DNA of 64,000 nt from positions 16,010,220 to 16,074,219 of the forward strand of contig JAEMBT020000001.1 in the NCBI GenBank assembly GCA_018873245.2, in the 5' to 3' direction. Below, one piece after another: positions 48,999 through 62,173 of this stretch (position 1 is its first letter; each line of letters opens with the position of its first letter). The DNA is from Archegozetes longisetosus (taxonomy: Eukaryota > Arthropoda > Arachnida > Sarcoptiformes > Trhypochthoniidae). The position numbers were made by a program, and so were the translations under genes. The notes below the pieces were generated by a model, which saw only the letters and a list, made by a program, of their open reading frames with translations, was not told where the DNA came from and made no database searches.

Positions 48999-50919
48999 AT
49001 GAGAAGCGGTTTTACAATAGATATGATTCAAATTCCATTCATGATTATAGTTATTATCATTACTATTATTAGCGCCGCAATCAATATATCTCTTTGTGAT
49101 GACATTACTTTACCAACGATTGATGGTAAGTCTACCCGATCATTAAATTTACTCTTATATTCCTATGAGATTCTGTAAAATCTTCGATATTACTTCTACT
49201 CAGAATATATCATAATTTGAGTAAAGCTAATTAGATGTGGACCTAATACTCAACTAAATTTTTCATATTTTGTGAGCATCTAAGTCGCCAAATTTGAGAT
49301 CATTTCAGATGTTCTTTACTTACAAAGCGGTAATGCATTACAAGTTACAAATTGCGAATATTGTTCAATCGATGCCTAACATATAACCTATATATTATCA
49401 TCTAAAGTTTACTTAGTTCTCATTTTTCTGTAAGAGTTTGCTTTACTTTGGATATTACTGACCAAAGAAGAGAGCGATTATTCAATTAAAGTAAACCACA
49501 CAATGTATCAAACCTGATGTTCAATTTGTTCACGCGTCTATTGGAGCTCAAAATGGGATTAATATTTAATTAAGTCGATGAGTAAATAGAGATTAAGTTA
49601 CATTTTGGCGAACAATAGCAGGAGATATAACTTTTTCATTATTATTCGCGATATAAATATAATATTAAGCCGTTTGGCGGATAAATATCTTTATAAACAA
49701 TGATTGATTGACATAAATCCATAAGAAAAATACTTATACTTTTATAAATAGCTTCGATTTCGTTTTTCAGTAGCTTTGCATAAGTTGGGGATAAAAGAAT
49801 GGTTTCATAAAAATCTATTTTGCGTCTAACGTTCAAATGTGTGCCACCCTATACCACATAGTTTTATGCAAATACTTTATGAAAAATAAGCCAAACTCCA
49901 AACAAAGAAATGTGCCATCCACTAAAAGGAATTATGGAGCAAAGAATCGGAATAATAACAATGAGAGTAAGGGATTGTGGAAAAAGAGTCAGATCAAAGC
50001 GAAACAAGAGACAACTGAGTGCGTTAGTTTTTCAATATGCCTTTAGCTTTTAGGCTAATATTCACTAATACGGTATAACATTTTGCTCCAGTAGTTGGCT
50101 AAATCATTCTAACCTTTTTGCTATTTTTTACTTTATATGTCAAGTTTATATCTAAAATATGAATTCTATACTAGAAAATTTGCATTTATGCTATCAACAA
50201 AATCAGACTGCTCGCAATCAGAATTTGTTCACTACCATAATTTGTTCACTACCATAATTTGTTCACTACCATAATTTACTCACAATCAGAATTTGCCCTC
50301 AAATCTATTTGAATCATTTCTAAAATAATATTCTCTTTGCTCTTTAAGAAAACGATCAAAAAGTTATTTGAATAAATTTAATTTAATTGGAAATTTAGTT
50401 GGAAGTCATGTAAAAGTGAGATATGTTTAGCATACTGTAACTCATTAGAAACAACTGACTCGAAAAGATATTCTCCAAGCAAGTAATAGGGGAAACAGAG
50501 AATTACCGAATCTAACTCTTACTTAGTTTTTATGTATCGTTTTTTTAACTTGTATCAAATGAAGTAAAGCACAGACTAGTAGTTATTGAAGAAGTAGAGG
50601 ATTGTTTTTTGAAAAGCTAATTTTTCTTAACATGTCAAACGAGTAAAACTTTTTTCGCTACATCTCATTAATTACAGCATCACTGCATAGATACTTGTTT
50701 AACTTGAGGCTTAGTTAACTCTACCATAAGTTTCGTATTAATACTCTACTACTTTTCGATAAATTAAGATTTCTTTTCCTTCATAAGACTTTTGCTTATG
50801 AAATTCGGTTGAAATTAATTTTAACTATTATGTTTTAAACTTATCTTGCGCGATATTTGAATATGTTTGTGTAATTAGATGGTTTACTTAAGAGAATAGT
50901 TGGGAGAGTGAGTGAGTGA

Positions 50920-50951
<32 letters not shown>

Positions 50952-53900
50952 GAGAGAGAGAAGCCTTGTATAAGTAGGTATAAGTGAGGCTTAAGTGAAT
51001 GCAAAGCATAACCTATTCCAACATATATTATAGATGTGACACATCCTTGTCTAGAATAGAATTTCACTTAGAGCGTATATTTATTTTATATATTGAAATA
51101 AGATATATAAGTGTCACACATAGCTTCCATCTCCTCTACAATGCTAGAGGATAACATTGAAAAATTGCACCAATTTTTCATTCTTATTTGACCAAATCCT
51201 GATCTTAATGGTAGTTTTAGATGCCTTCTGGATCTTAAGAACACCACAAACCATCTGTTCCTAGACTCAGTTCACGTGAGAAATATTGGTTTAAAATTTT
51301 TAATAAGTTGACATTCAGGACTCATATCGTATTTGGAGTGCTATAAAGTTCTACAAAGTTCTATCTGTGGTGTTGTTGCAATTAGGAACAGGGCTTTGTA
51401 AGACTTTATAGCACTCTAAAGACGATGCATTAATATTCTGTGATTTATTTATGAAATTTTATAAATTTATTTCGGGCTTATTCATCATTGATTTACATAG
51501 GGTTGAATTTTTCTAGAAATATAATTTAAATGGTAACTCATTTATTATTTATGTTTTTCTGCATCCAAATCATTGTTAAGCAAAACTTTCACACCTACTC
51601 ATCATAAATTCCTTCAAGGCTTTAGAAAAGGCTAAGACTTCAATTTCAGATCTTTTTCAGCTAGTATTGAAAAATTAATATTTTCGATTTCAACCGTTTC
51701 ATGTGTCTATTCGTTAGCTGAGAGCGAGTCTTCTTGTATGAATAAAATTTGTATAAATCTTAATATCTTATATATCTTAAAGAAGCTTCACTCAATTTAA
51801 GACTTGAAAACGTTCAGCTTTCAAATAGACAAATGTTTAAAATACTTAATGAGATCTCTTTGTGTTAAATATATCTCTTATCACTATAAGCTTGAATTAC
51901 ACGGATATCCGGCTTTTCTGAGCAATAGGTCTGACTTGCGAGACCATTACTTTTCAACATTATTAGTTTCATTCATGTAGAAGTTATTTCAGTCAATGTT
52001 AAGTTTGCTATCAATTTTTGAAAAGAAATTTCACAAAAATCACGAAATAAGTTCCACAAAAATCACGAGTCTATGAGTGCATTTTTTGATTTAAATCCTA
52101 ACCTTTAGAAAGTTAACCAATAAGACCTTACTTTGAAGTATCAATTTTCAATATCCATTGCTTTCTGTCACCGAATCAGACCATATTGATTCCCTATTTC
52201 TTCAGGGAATGGCATCGGCATCATAACAAACACTCTGAAGTCTCCATGAATTTTAAACTCCGATTCATCGAACTTATTCATTGCTTTGCGCGTCATATCA
52301 GAGATGAAATGACTTTTACGAACAAATTTGAAAATATAAACTTTTATCATACGTTCTGTTCTACTTATGGTGATTTTGCAATAAATGGAAACGACTATAA
52401 TATTGAGAGAGCATTGAGAGAGCATTGATTACAAATGAAAGAAATAAATGAACAAAATGAGAAGTAAGATAAATGTAAATGAGAGAAGTAGTAATATAAA
52501 TGTTGTTTAAGAGGTATTCGAATGCAAAACTGCAATTTAGGACATTGATTGTATAGTAATTGAGTTATATGAAAGTTGTATGAATAGAGAGTAATGTTTA
52601 AGATAGAAATAAGCTTATGTTAACGCATAAAGACGCATAAATCATGCGCATTGTTGTGTGAGAAATGCTAATAGTGCCTAATATGTAAATGTCAATTTGA
52701 TGGCACACTCTAGACATAAAACCATTGATTCCGTTGCCACTTTCCTTCTTTATTCAATTTTGCTTTAAAGCACCAAAAGTAACTTATATGCTCTGACAAT
52801 TCTGTTTCGTCCAAATTCATTTATGTGCCCTTTTCTCTTGTCTTGATTTCAAATTTTTTATGTTTTTTACTCTTCAAATCTCTCAATTTAAGCTTTAGAT
52901 TAATTCATTTCAGGGTACATAGTTCAGGAGAGGCTTAATTTTTTCTTCTTTTGATGTATGAGGAAAAATTTGCAACAACAACATGAAAACGAGTGCAATT
53001 TATAGTTTTAATTTTGAAAGACTTAATTATAATTTGATAACTCTCATTAGCATTTTATTCAATCTCTAAAGTATAGCTGAACCACACATTGTATCGAATA
53101 GATATCTAGCGTTAGGCGAACGCAAACTTTTTCACTGACTAGCAGCAAGACATAAATATAACCTATACTTAGGGAAAGTTAACCAGCTATTAACAATGAA
53201 ATCATTGTGTTCAAAAACCTCAATTGATTATTATTCAAACTAAATAGAATGGAAAAAATAAAGTACACCTTTCTTTAGTTATTTCCTATTTTCTATTCAA
53301 TCTAAAGTAGCTAAACATCTGAACGAGTTTTGTATTGAAAGTAACGTCTAACACGGTGTTTATCGGTAGAGTATTTATTGTGTCAAATTTCATCTTTCAA
53401 CTTTGTTTACTAATACCAAGCAACTTTTATTCATTTTTCAAACATTTACATTTTATTCACAATTTTGTATACAGTATCCAAATTTTGGTGGAGAGTATCC
53501 AAATTTTAGTGAACAGCATCCAAGTTTTGATGGAGAGCATCCAGTTTTAAATAAAGTACTTTCAGAAAAATTGAACTAAACATTTAGATAATAATGATTG
53601 CATTTGATAATAATGCAGATAATAATCTTTGCTTATTATTTACAGACAGATCTAACTGAAAGAATATCCTCATTAGCGAAATTCTTGAGGATATATTCTG
53701 TTTGTTTTATTTGAGATATTAATTAATGTTAGAAAAAATTGAGGCCATCTCTGATCCATAGGGCATGTCTTTTGAAACGATTGCTGAAACAATTGATTTT
53801 TTGGTACACCATTCGGTTTGAGTTGATTTGTGTTTAATTAAGATAAAAGTTGGCACCATTTATATTATTCATTTTCGCTCAATTGCTTAAGCTTGCTCAA

Positions 53901-56900
53901 CTTAAACATCAATTGCTTTCAATAAATAAATTATAGCATCAGAACATCATTTATTTATATAATACTAAGGTAAATCGAGAAGAATTACGTGACAAAACAA
54001 AACAATATAAAAGTTTATGATACTCAAGGGTTATTCATGTTTAGATAGTTGATGCTCAAAAATAATGTTTTCCTATTCATTCGGACTGAGCTCAGTTCTC
54101 AGTCAACGTTTCTGAGGCTTTCATTTCTCTAACTTATTCTTTTAGTTTGACTTTTGACGAATAATCCAAAACTAATCAAATTGAAGAGATTGAAGTATTA
54201 CTGGTTTAGGTTTCAAACTTGTGATACTATTGTGTGACAAATTATAATGCAATCATCATTATGGAAGTTTGCATAGAGCAAACCAATAGATAGCTCGTAA
54301 GAATGCTAAGCATAAAAAACCAAATCTCTTATGAATAAGAAAATATCTAAAATTTTGATATCTTATCTTCCTACAATTTTAACCTTTAATTAAACTATAA
54401 CTTTACAACAAAAAGCTGGAGAAATGATTTGATGGGATCGAAAATTGTCTGAGAGTCAGTGTATTAGATTATGTTTCTTATATAATACTTATATGTGCTT
54501 TAAGAACATTACAGCTGATAATATTCATAATGAATATTTATTATAATGACCCTCGAGGGAGATCTGTTTTCAAGTCTCACCACCAAACTGAAGAGTGATC
54601 ATAATCTTTAAAAACTTGATTATGAGTTATGATCTTATGCTGTCACTCGCAAAATGCAAGTCTAATGTTTGCTCTGAAACTATATCTATTTTATATGTTT
54701 AATATGTTTCATATTTGGTCTCAACATTTATTATACTCTATGACTGACTAATCAATCTATTTCCACGTTTTAATTGAATTTCTCTCCTAAATCACTTACT
54801 CAAAAATGTTTTATATCTATTTTCATACTTCAGTTCACAGTTAATTAAAATTAACTTTTCTGCCGATAGAATCTCAGTTTGAATTCTTTATTAGCTCTAC
54901 CAATGGATAAGCTTTGAAAAGTTTTTCGTCAAATTTTTAATAAACTTTTAATAAACTAAAATTGGAAACTTTTTATAGGTCGAAGTAAGTCATTGCAGTC
55001 TATTCTGAGCGATGATAATGCATCAAAAGGTTCAGCTAACACTCATGTTCCTCCTCATCGTGTCGGCTGCGCCTCCCCTGAAGTTCTGGTCAATGGTTCA
55101 CCGTCACCAGATATCGTCGGAACTGTGAGCGGTGGCAATTTCGCGACAATAGAGGAAATCCAATTCGTTGGAATTATCGGTCCTTATGAACAGAAGCGCG
55201 TCTGCAAGATTAAATGCTTAAATGGTGTATGGGTTGGACCTCTTTGTGCGCTCGAACATGGTATGTGTCGCTTTTGAGATTGAGTTTTTGTGCCTTTCAT
55301 TCAAGCTCTATAGCTGATCATATGTTTATTTAACCGCGTGTTGTATTTACTTTACTAATGAGCAACTTTTATTAACACTTTTTATCAGCTATTTATAAAT
55401 GACCAGTTTATTTATTCATTTATTTATTTCGACATTTTTGCATTCATAAATACTGTTCTAAAATATTATTTTTTCTAATTATTCAAAAATGAATCTAGAC
55501 AATTTGAAAACTCAATTCAAAAGTATTTTAAGCTTATTAAGACCTAAAAAATAAGTCACTCCTTAAACGAAATTAGAAATATAAAATGAGAGAAGATCAC
55601 AAAACAATTTAACAAGGATTAAACCGTATCGAATAAATAGCAGATAGAAATGAAAATATATTTAACGCATAATTAAAATGAGAAGTGATAGCACTAGAAA
55701 TATAATGAAATAATAGAAAAAGAAACAAAAAGATAGAGTAGTAAATGAGAATTGTATAGATATAAATAATAGTATCAAATTGAAGTGTTGATTGGATTGT
55801 AGGTGATCAATTTGCGCCTATGCTAAGAGAATGCCAATTGCATGAAACGGACGCAGCAGTGATTGTAACGCATAACGGCACTCAACTGCTGATAGATTCA
55901 CGCGATGGAATCACACTGGCACATGGAACACATATTCAGGTATTCACAACAAGCATTCTAATTGCAACCTCTTTATAATCATTGCTATGACTTAATTAGT
56001 TCAATCAAAAGTTACCATCTCATTAACTGTTATTTAAACTGATTTTTGTCATTTGACATTTAGCTTTAATGAAAATAATAGGGCTTCTAATAGAGCTCGA
56101 CATTGTGTTAATGTAAATACTTTCACCTAAAAGATGATAAGTTTAAATGAACTCTAAAATTAAGCGACATGTTAACAATAGTTTTATAGAAATTTAGTTT
56201 CGATTAGGAAATAATGACTGTTCGCTTTACGCCCTTAAATCATCTAAACCTTCAATGGGAGTATTGTCAAAGCTTATAATACTTACTACAATGATCTCTA
56301 AGAAATTAAGCAAATAGTTTGCCTTTTGTTTCTTTTCAGTCATGGTTTGGTAATAAAAGTGCTAAATTAAGGCTATAGTGCACTCACTCAACTTATACGT
56401 TAGCAAATCTGATGTTTTATAATGAAAATGAACTAAGATCTTAATTCTATTCTCTTTTAGTCAAAATAATTTAATAAAGTTTAACGTATTTAAAAATAAT
56501 CAGTATTAAACTCCAGATGTTTCCTTTTAGAAACACACACACACTCCTAATCGCTTTAGCTTTTTAGTAGTTGTGTTCATAAATTATGATCTAATTCAAC
56601 AGTAATTATGCACTAAAGTTACCATTAAAACAATAATTCTCGTTAGTAACAAAAAAAAGGTCGTTGCTGTGTTTGCCTTCCTCTCATACGCATCAATTTA
56701 ATGATAAATTTGGTTTTTAGTCTAATTTAATTACTATGTTCAATGTTCTCCAAGCTTGTTAATATCTCAAGGTATTACAGTCTAATGGAGTGCGTTCCAT
56801 GGGCACAATATTCAGAGAATATTCTGGTTGCTAGCGAGCATTATTAAATTTTTAAGTTTACATAAAAGTTATCACTTTGTCACGTTTTCATTTTTTAGTC

Positions 56901-58201
56901 TTAAAACTGATTTCTAGTAGAAAAAAATTACAAAAATAGGAGCAATGCATAAAAGCATGTCTCTATCGATTAAATTCATTTTCTATTGCAAGTCTAAAAT
57001 TGCATACATTTGAACTTAAAATAACTAATTTCATGTCCCATTTCGTTAATTGAAATTCCTATTTCTTGATTTGATTTTCTTCTCTAATAGCATAAAAGTT
57101 TGACCAAACGATTAAAATGAAAAATTTCTACCATAATGTATGGCTTCAACAATTATGTCTATTCAAAAGTAATGTTGTACTCATTTCAAAATTAGTAGCA
57201 TTTAACTTCTGCCAAATACACTTTCTTACATAGCATTGAAGTTCTGAAAATTACATGCACTTTTGTAGATTAACTTTTATTTCTGACTCTTTTGATTCAC
57301 AAATTGTGACTCTTTTGAGGGATTTGTTTACAATAATGCGCATAATTTTCAGAACTTCAATGCTACGTATCTTTGGTAGAGGTCAGATTCAATCAGCTTC
57401 TAAATGCACAGCGCACTAAAATTTTGATTAAATTTACTTCTCAAGCATTACTTTAAGAGACTATTTAAAATTGTTAAAAACAATGTGCTTTCATACTATC
57501 AAAAAGTCTGATCGAGAACTCTATCAAAATATCTACGGTTCAGTTGTCACGTTCCATCACTTTGAATTTAGCTCAAATGGCTATCGATACATGTTTAGAG
57601 ACATGCTTTGAAATTCAATATAAAAAATGGCGAAAAGTATTTCTATTTGAATAAATATATCCCAAGACATAGAAGAATACTCTACCATCAGATAACAATT
57701 ACTAATGGGATTCATAAATAATGGTTTGTTGTCAGCACATACTAGTATCTAACATTGCCATACTATGCCTTGTCTAATACCTTTTAAACTCAAAATCATT
57801 CTTTCATTTGAATGAAAGGTCAAAACTCTCGATGAATCAAATCCAATTCGTTATGCTTAATCCTTATTCGGCTATGACTCAATTCTATGGACACTTATAA
57901 TGCTTCGGAATTGAAATTCTTCTCAAGTGCTTCACATTAATCCTACTTTTATATGAGATGAATAGATCTCTAATCATTCTGATAAGTCATCTTTTAAGTT
58001 ACTTTTCATCTTATTACTCGCAATGTAAGAAAAGTTTCACTCATTTAATTTTTTACTTGGGTTTCCATCAATTTCATTTCAGGCTCAGTCCATCTAAGAT
58101 TGACTCTGAGTGAGAATAAGGAATTTCCTAATCATTGATTGCTTTAATTATTAATTTGTAATTTGAGCTAAATTACCTAAAAATGAATGAGAGGCTCTTA
58201 T

Positions 58202-58245
<44 letters not shown>

Positions 58246-61200
58246 AGTTTATGTGTGTACTGCAAGAAAGTATTCTTTAGGGGTAAACATATTTAAACTA
58301 AATATTCAATTAGTTGACTATTTGTAAAGAGAAAAACTCTTTCACTATATTATTAATGTATAAATTCGTAATTTTTCTTAAACTCGACTGCAATAAAGTG
58401 AAGATTTAAGTCAAGAAAATAGAGAGCGTTTCATAGAAATGGATTTAAGTAGATTTTATACTAAAATAAAGAGTGTATTTCTTTGAAGCGATTCTCTAGT
58501 GGAAAGTTGCAAACGCTTAAATCAGGTCCATAAGCATTAATGGTTTATGATAGCAATTGAGGCACGTTTTCACATTCGCTAACTTTTATTATACTTTATT
58601 TTCACAATACTATAAGATATATTTTATTATATTCTATAACAGAAAAATTCATGCCAACTTTTATCTTAAGGTTCAACTATGTCTTTCTTCAATAAGACCA
58701 CACTTTTATTGTACTGATTATATCGAAAAGTAGGTTTTCTTTTGTTTGTCTGAAAAATTTTATTTTTAGATGCAATTGCTTGTTGAGAAGTTCTTCTAGT
58801 TTTCCAATAAAACTCGTTATTCTTTTTTTTCAAGTACATACCTGTGCACTCGCAAATTTAGTAATCGTTGATAGCAACCATAAGTGATCCGTTATGATGG
58901 GATACTTTCCATCAGACTGTAATACGTCAGATGTTAACAAACTTATAGAATAATCAATCTAACAGTAACTAAAGCAAATCTAAAATCAAATTCAACAACA
59001 AATTCATGCGCACCACAGAGAGGGTTACATAGCAACGACCTTACTCTTGTTGCTGTCGAGGATCGTCAAGTCTCGAAGTATACTTGAGAAAAAGTTTTTG
59101 TCATAAAGTAATTTCCTACATAAGGAAAATTTTGTAAAACGTTTCTTTTATTTAATCATAGATAACATGAATTCAATTTCAGGAGAGCTCTTCAGTCTAT
59201 TCTTGCTGTTTGTAAAAAGATTGATAGCCAGCTCGTGAAATGATTTCTATTTTAAAGCTGTTTACATCAGAGATATCGATGAAATAAGTAATCAAATCAA
59301 TAGTTTACTTAAATCCTTTAGATTATTATACGTCAAATCAATGTATTCATACGAAATATGATTGAATTTGTTGGCATTCATAAAGTTTTTAATCAATTTT
59401 TATGGCTAACTTATATTAAATCTATTTATTCTGAAATATAGTCATAAGCTTGATAGTGATTGCCATAAAGTAATACTAGTGTTGAGTTGAAGCCATTCAG
59501 AAAATTACACATCATATCCAACACATAATAATATACTATTATTGCTATTCCCAACATAAAAAGTTTGCTTTATTTTCACATATTTGCTTATTTTTGATGT
59601 TGTGTTGCGTATTATTACTAGAAGTTATTTATTATGTCGTTTTTAGGTTCGTTGCGAAGAAGTAGGTGTTTATAAATTTCACGGCAACTCCAGTATGCAT
59701 TGTGTCGATGGTCTCTGGGATGCAGTTATGCCGCACTGCGAAGCAACTTCTCTGCACAAAAATTTCTCACGTAAGTCCTCTTCACATCTATTTTAATTAA
59801 GAATTTTTATTCAAAAAACAACAGAAAAATTACTGTGATAATGATAATAATGAGTAAATTATACGAGCACATCTGTTTAACATGAGTCAAGAAAAACTTT
59901 TAGTGGTAGAATAAAGTTGAAAAAGTGATTTTCATCTCATTAGATAAAAACAATGTTTTGTTAATTTCTCTATGGTATAAAAGAGATGAAGGGTTTGGAG
60001 AAAATAATTTAGTGCTCACATACTTCACATTGAGTGAAGAGTGAATGCATAGATATATATTTTTTGTCAGTCAATAGAGTTATGCGCGCATTGATTAAGT
60101 TTAAATTCCATCAAACGATCGATTACTGTTCAAGTGAAGTGTGATCTAAACTAAAATACTTTCGCTGTTAAGTAGAGCTTAAAGAAAATAACTTTAATAG
60201 CATTAATGCAAAGGAAAATGTTCTCTTACTATCATTGCTATGAGATACCTAAATGTCAACCGCAAGAATTAGATGATGGAAGCTCTAGAGGAACAGTTTG
60301 GCTGCTCTAATCAAATGTGTATTTTTAGTATATTCAGTATATTCTCAGTATATTCTCAGTATATATTCGGTATATTCTCACTATATTCTCACTATATTCT
60401 CAGTACATTCTCAGTATATCTTCGCTACATTTTCAGTACATTATCCTTATTATCAAATTATTTAATTGATAGCTGGAAGATATGCTGAGTAAATAAGCGA
60501 GAGCAAACATGAAATGAAAATCGGAAATACTAGATAGTATCTAATGGTAAGGATTGAAAAGTATTCTCGAAAATTAAAATGCGTTAAGAGTTAATCCATT
60601 AATAGATTTGACTGTTTGAATTAGCAGAAGAGTCGTTGGAGTATAGAGTAATTTCTTGTCAGCCAAAAGGAAAACCGATTTTACAATTCCTCCAGCTATC
60701 TATTCAGGCTTTACATACTGTTAAACCTTCTATGAGACATCCAATTATAATTGCTTTGCGGCCAACTCCACTCCTATTTAGATCAAAGCGAATTATTTCC
60801 ATCTAGTAGTCCAACTTCATTTTTCTCTTCTACAATAGAAACCCAAAACACACTAAAACTAAATACAGTCAAACCTACTTTCAAAACACACTAAAACCAA
60901 ATACAACCAAACCTATCTTCAAAATAACTCCAGCTTCATGTCAATCCTTTATAGAGTACGTGAATAGCAGTTGAATGTAAACTAGCTGAAAAAATGAGAT
61001 CAAAGAGCAATTTGTGAAAAAAAGCAAAGTATTGGCTGTGTTATCACACGAAAAGAGTAGTTCTATTAATCGAAATTTGTAATGAAATTTTGTTCAGTTG
61101 TTCTCTAATATTTATCTTGTTTTATGTAATCATATCAGTGGATACGCCACCATCTATTGTGTACACGATAGTGGATGGCATCTCAGGCGTTGACGATTCA

Positions 61201-62173
61201 GGAAGACTTATATTAATTCCAGGGACTATTGTGCATTTGGACTGTCTCTACCAAAGAGACAGTGGAAATCCTCACTGGACTTGGAACAACACTCTAAAGT
61301 ATTACTTCTCATTAATATTCATAAAATTATTATAACTATTCTCTCTTCTATTTCTACTCCAACTGTTATCTCTTACTTCTTATCTATTTTTCTTTGCTTA
61401 CAATTTGTTTTATATTTGTTGAGAATTGACTTCAAATCAGGACTTTATTGAAATAATATCTTAATCTCTTATGTAAATATAGTACTTGAAAGGCATTCAA
61501 TATTTTAATCGTTTGCTCAGAGAATACTTAGCAAACAAACTCATGATTTATTCATTTTTTCTATCAAATTAAAAACAAAGTTTTTCTAATCTTTTAATAA
61601 TAGCATTGAAGATATGAATTTAATTTCTTAAGCTTTGCCTCAAGTAAACAAAATTATAAGATTTTGGGGCATAAACCTGTGTATCGATTCGGGGATTCCG
61701 TGTATCTGTTCGGCAATTCTACGTATCGATTCGGGAATTGGTAGAAATTTTTGATTCAAACCAAAGCCTTATAAACAGTATTTGACAATAAAACAAATAG
61801 AGTTAATAAGATTGAGATTTAACAGTAATGTAATGCATTTTGTCAAAGAGTAGTACAGTCTTAGAGCTGAGAAAAAAAGTCAAGTTTAATAAAACTAATA
61901 CACAGAATAGTATTATATGGAGACTGGTGTATATAAGCCTAGGCATTAATCTGATAAAATCCATTACATTGAGTGACATTGAACAGCACTTCTAACTTTT
62001 GTCTCTCGTTATTTAACACTGAAGACAATACACCAATGGATGGGCCATTAATACTGATGAGCACGCCTGGAAGTATCGACTGTCCATTTATTATGCCAAA
62101 CAAGATGACAGTGGCGTTTTCACCTGCACTTCGCCCAATGGCAAATTCAATAGTATTGAGCTGGTTGTTAAAG
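48999..62173 (+). CDS. Hikaru genki homologue, 5' part (secreted CCP/Ig synaptic protein)
   Basis: Six exons with matching phases: 48999-49125, 54979-55260, 55803-55939, 59647-59770, 61139-61298 and 62025-62173 (326 residues so far). Hig is known as a secreted protein of the synaptic cleft that affects acetylcholine-receptor subunits and locomotion in Drosophila. Seen here: signal peptide (hydrophobic core about residues 13-30). First sushi/CCP-like module, about 73-131, ending 'LNGVWVGPLC'. Second CCP, about 147-213, with 'VRCEEVG' and 'HCVDGLWDAVMPHC'. Ig domain, about 226-326, beginning 'DTPPSIVYTIVDGISGVDDS' and ending 'YYAKQDDSGVFTC'. The Ig stretch is very like my recollection of Hig. 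Introns are 542 nt to 5.9 kb, unlike the short introns of the other genes here. The last exon ends in phase 1 and no stop is present; further CCP exons should lie beyond the window. Confidence 0.78.
50204..50296. repeat. 17-bp minisatellite in hig intron 1
   Basis: About four copies of 'ataatttgttcactacc', the outer ones degenerate. Confidence 0.85.
50906..50960. repeat. (GAGT)n-(GT)n-(GA)n compound microsatellite
   Basis: GAGT units pass into a run of GT, then back to GAGT/GA. Lies in hig intron 1. Confidence 0.9.
51336..51416. repeat. Short palindromic element in hig intron 1
   Basis: GAGTGCTATAAAGttcTACAAAG (51336-51358) is matched by its reverse complement at 51394-51416 with two mismatches, around a 35-bp loop. 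Could be a very small MITE or a hairpin. Confidence 0.7.
53473..53549. repeat. 21-bp minisatellite in hig intron 1
   Basis: About 3.5 copies of a 21-bp unit like 'gtatccaaattttggtggag'. The unit is a multiple of three, so it leaves an accidental repetitive open frame. Confidence 0.85.
57200..57390. repeat. Inverted-repeat element in hig intron 3
   Basis: 'TAGCATTGAAGTTCTGAAAA' plus three bases (57231-57253) is perfectly inverted at 57343-57365. The inversion continues imperfectly outward for another ~25 bp. A 'tgactcttttga' direct repeat lies in the loop. MITE-like. Confidence 0.7.
58205..58241. repeat. (GA)n microsatellite
   Basis: About 18 GA units in hig intron 3. Confidence 0.95.
58862..59067. 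mobile_element. 200-bp MITE, copy 2, in hig intron 3
   Basis: Same family as 43762-43961. Ends 'aatcgttgatagcaacc' and the reverse complement 'cgatcctcgacagcaac' are inverted repeats. The copy has diverged by substitutions but is full length. Confidence 0.75.
60326..60441. repeat. 11-bp minisatellite in hig intron 4
   Basis: About ten copies of 'agtatattctc' with variants ('cactatattct', 'agtacattctc'). Confidence 0.85.
60844..60920. repeat. 38-bp tandem duplication in hig intron 4
   Basis: Two copies of a unit starting 'caaaacacactaaaac' and ending 'caaacctacttt' or 'caaacctatctt'. Confidence 0.85.
61681..61743. repeat. 21-bp triplicate repeat in hig intron 5
   Basis: Three copies of a 21-bp unit like 'gtatcgattcggggattcc'. 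Confidence 0.85.

Noticed and set aside
50204-50296. CRISPR-like repeat
   Set aside because: The 17-bp units abut directly with no unique spacers; it is a minisatellite in a eukaryotic intron.
52168-52428. Overlapping frames on both strands (85 and 80 residues) in hig intron 1
   Set aside because: No motif is seen and the two frames are near mirror images, typical of chance open frames.
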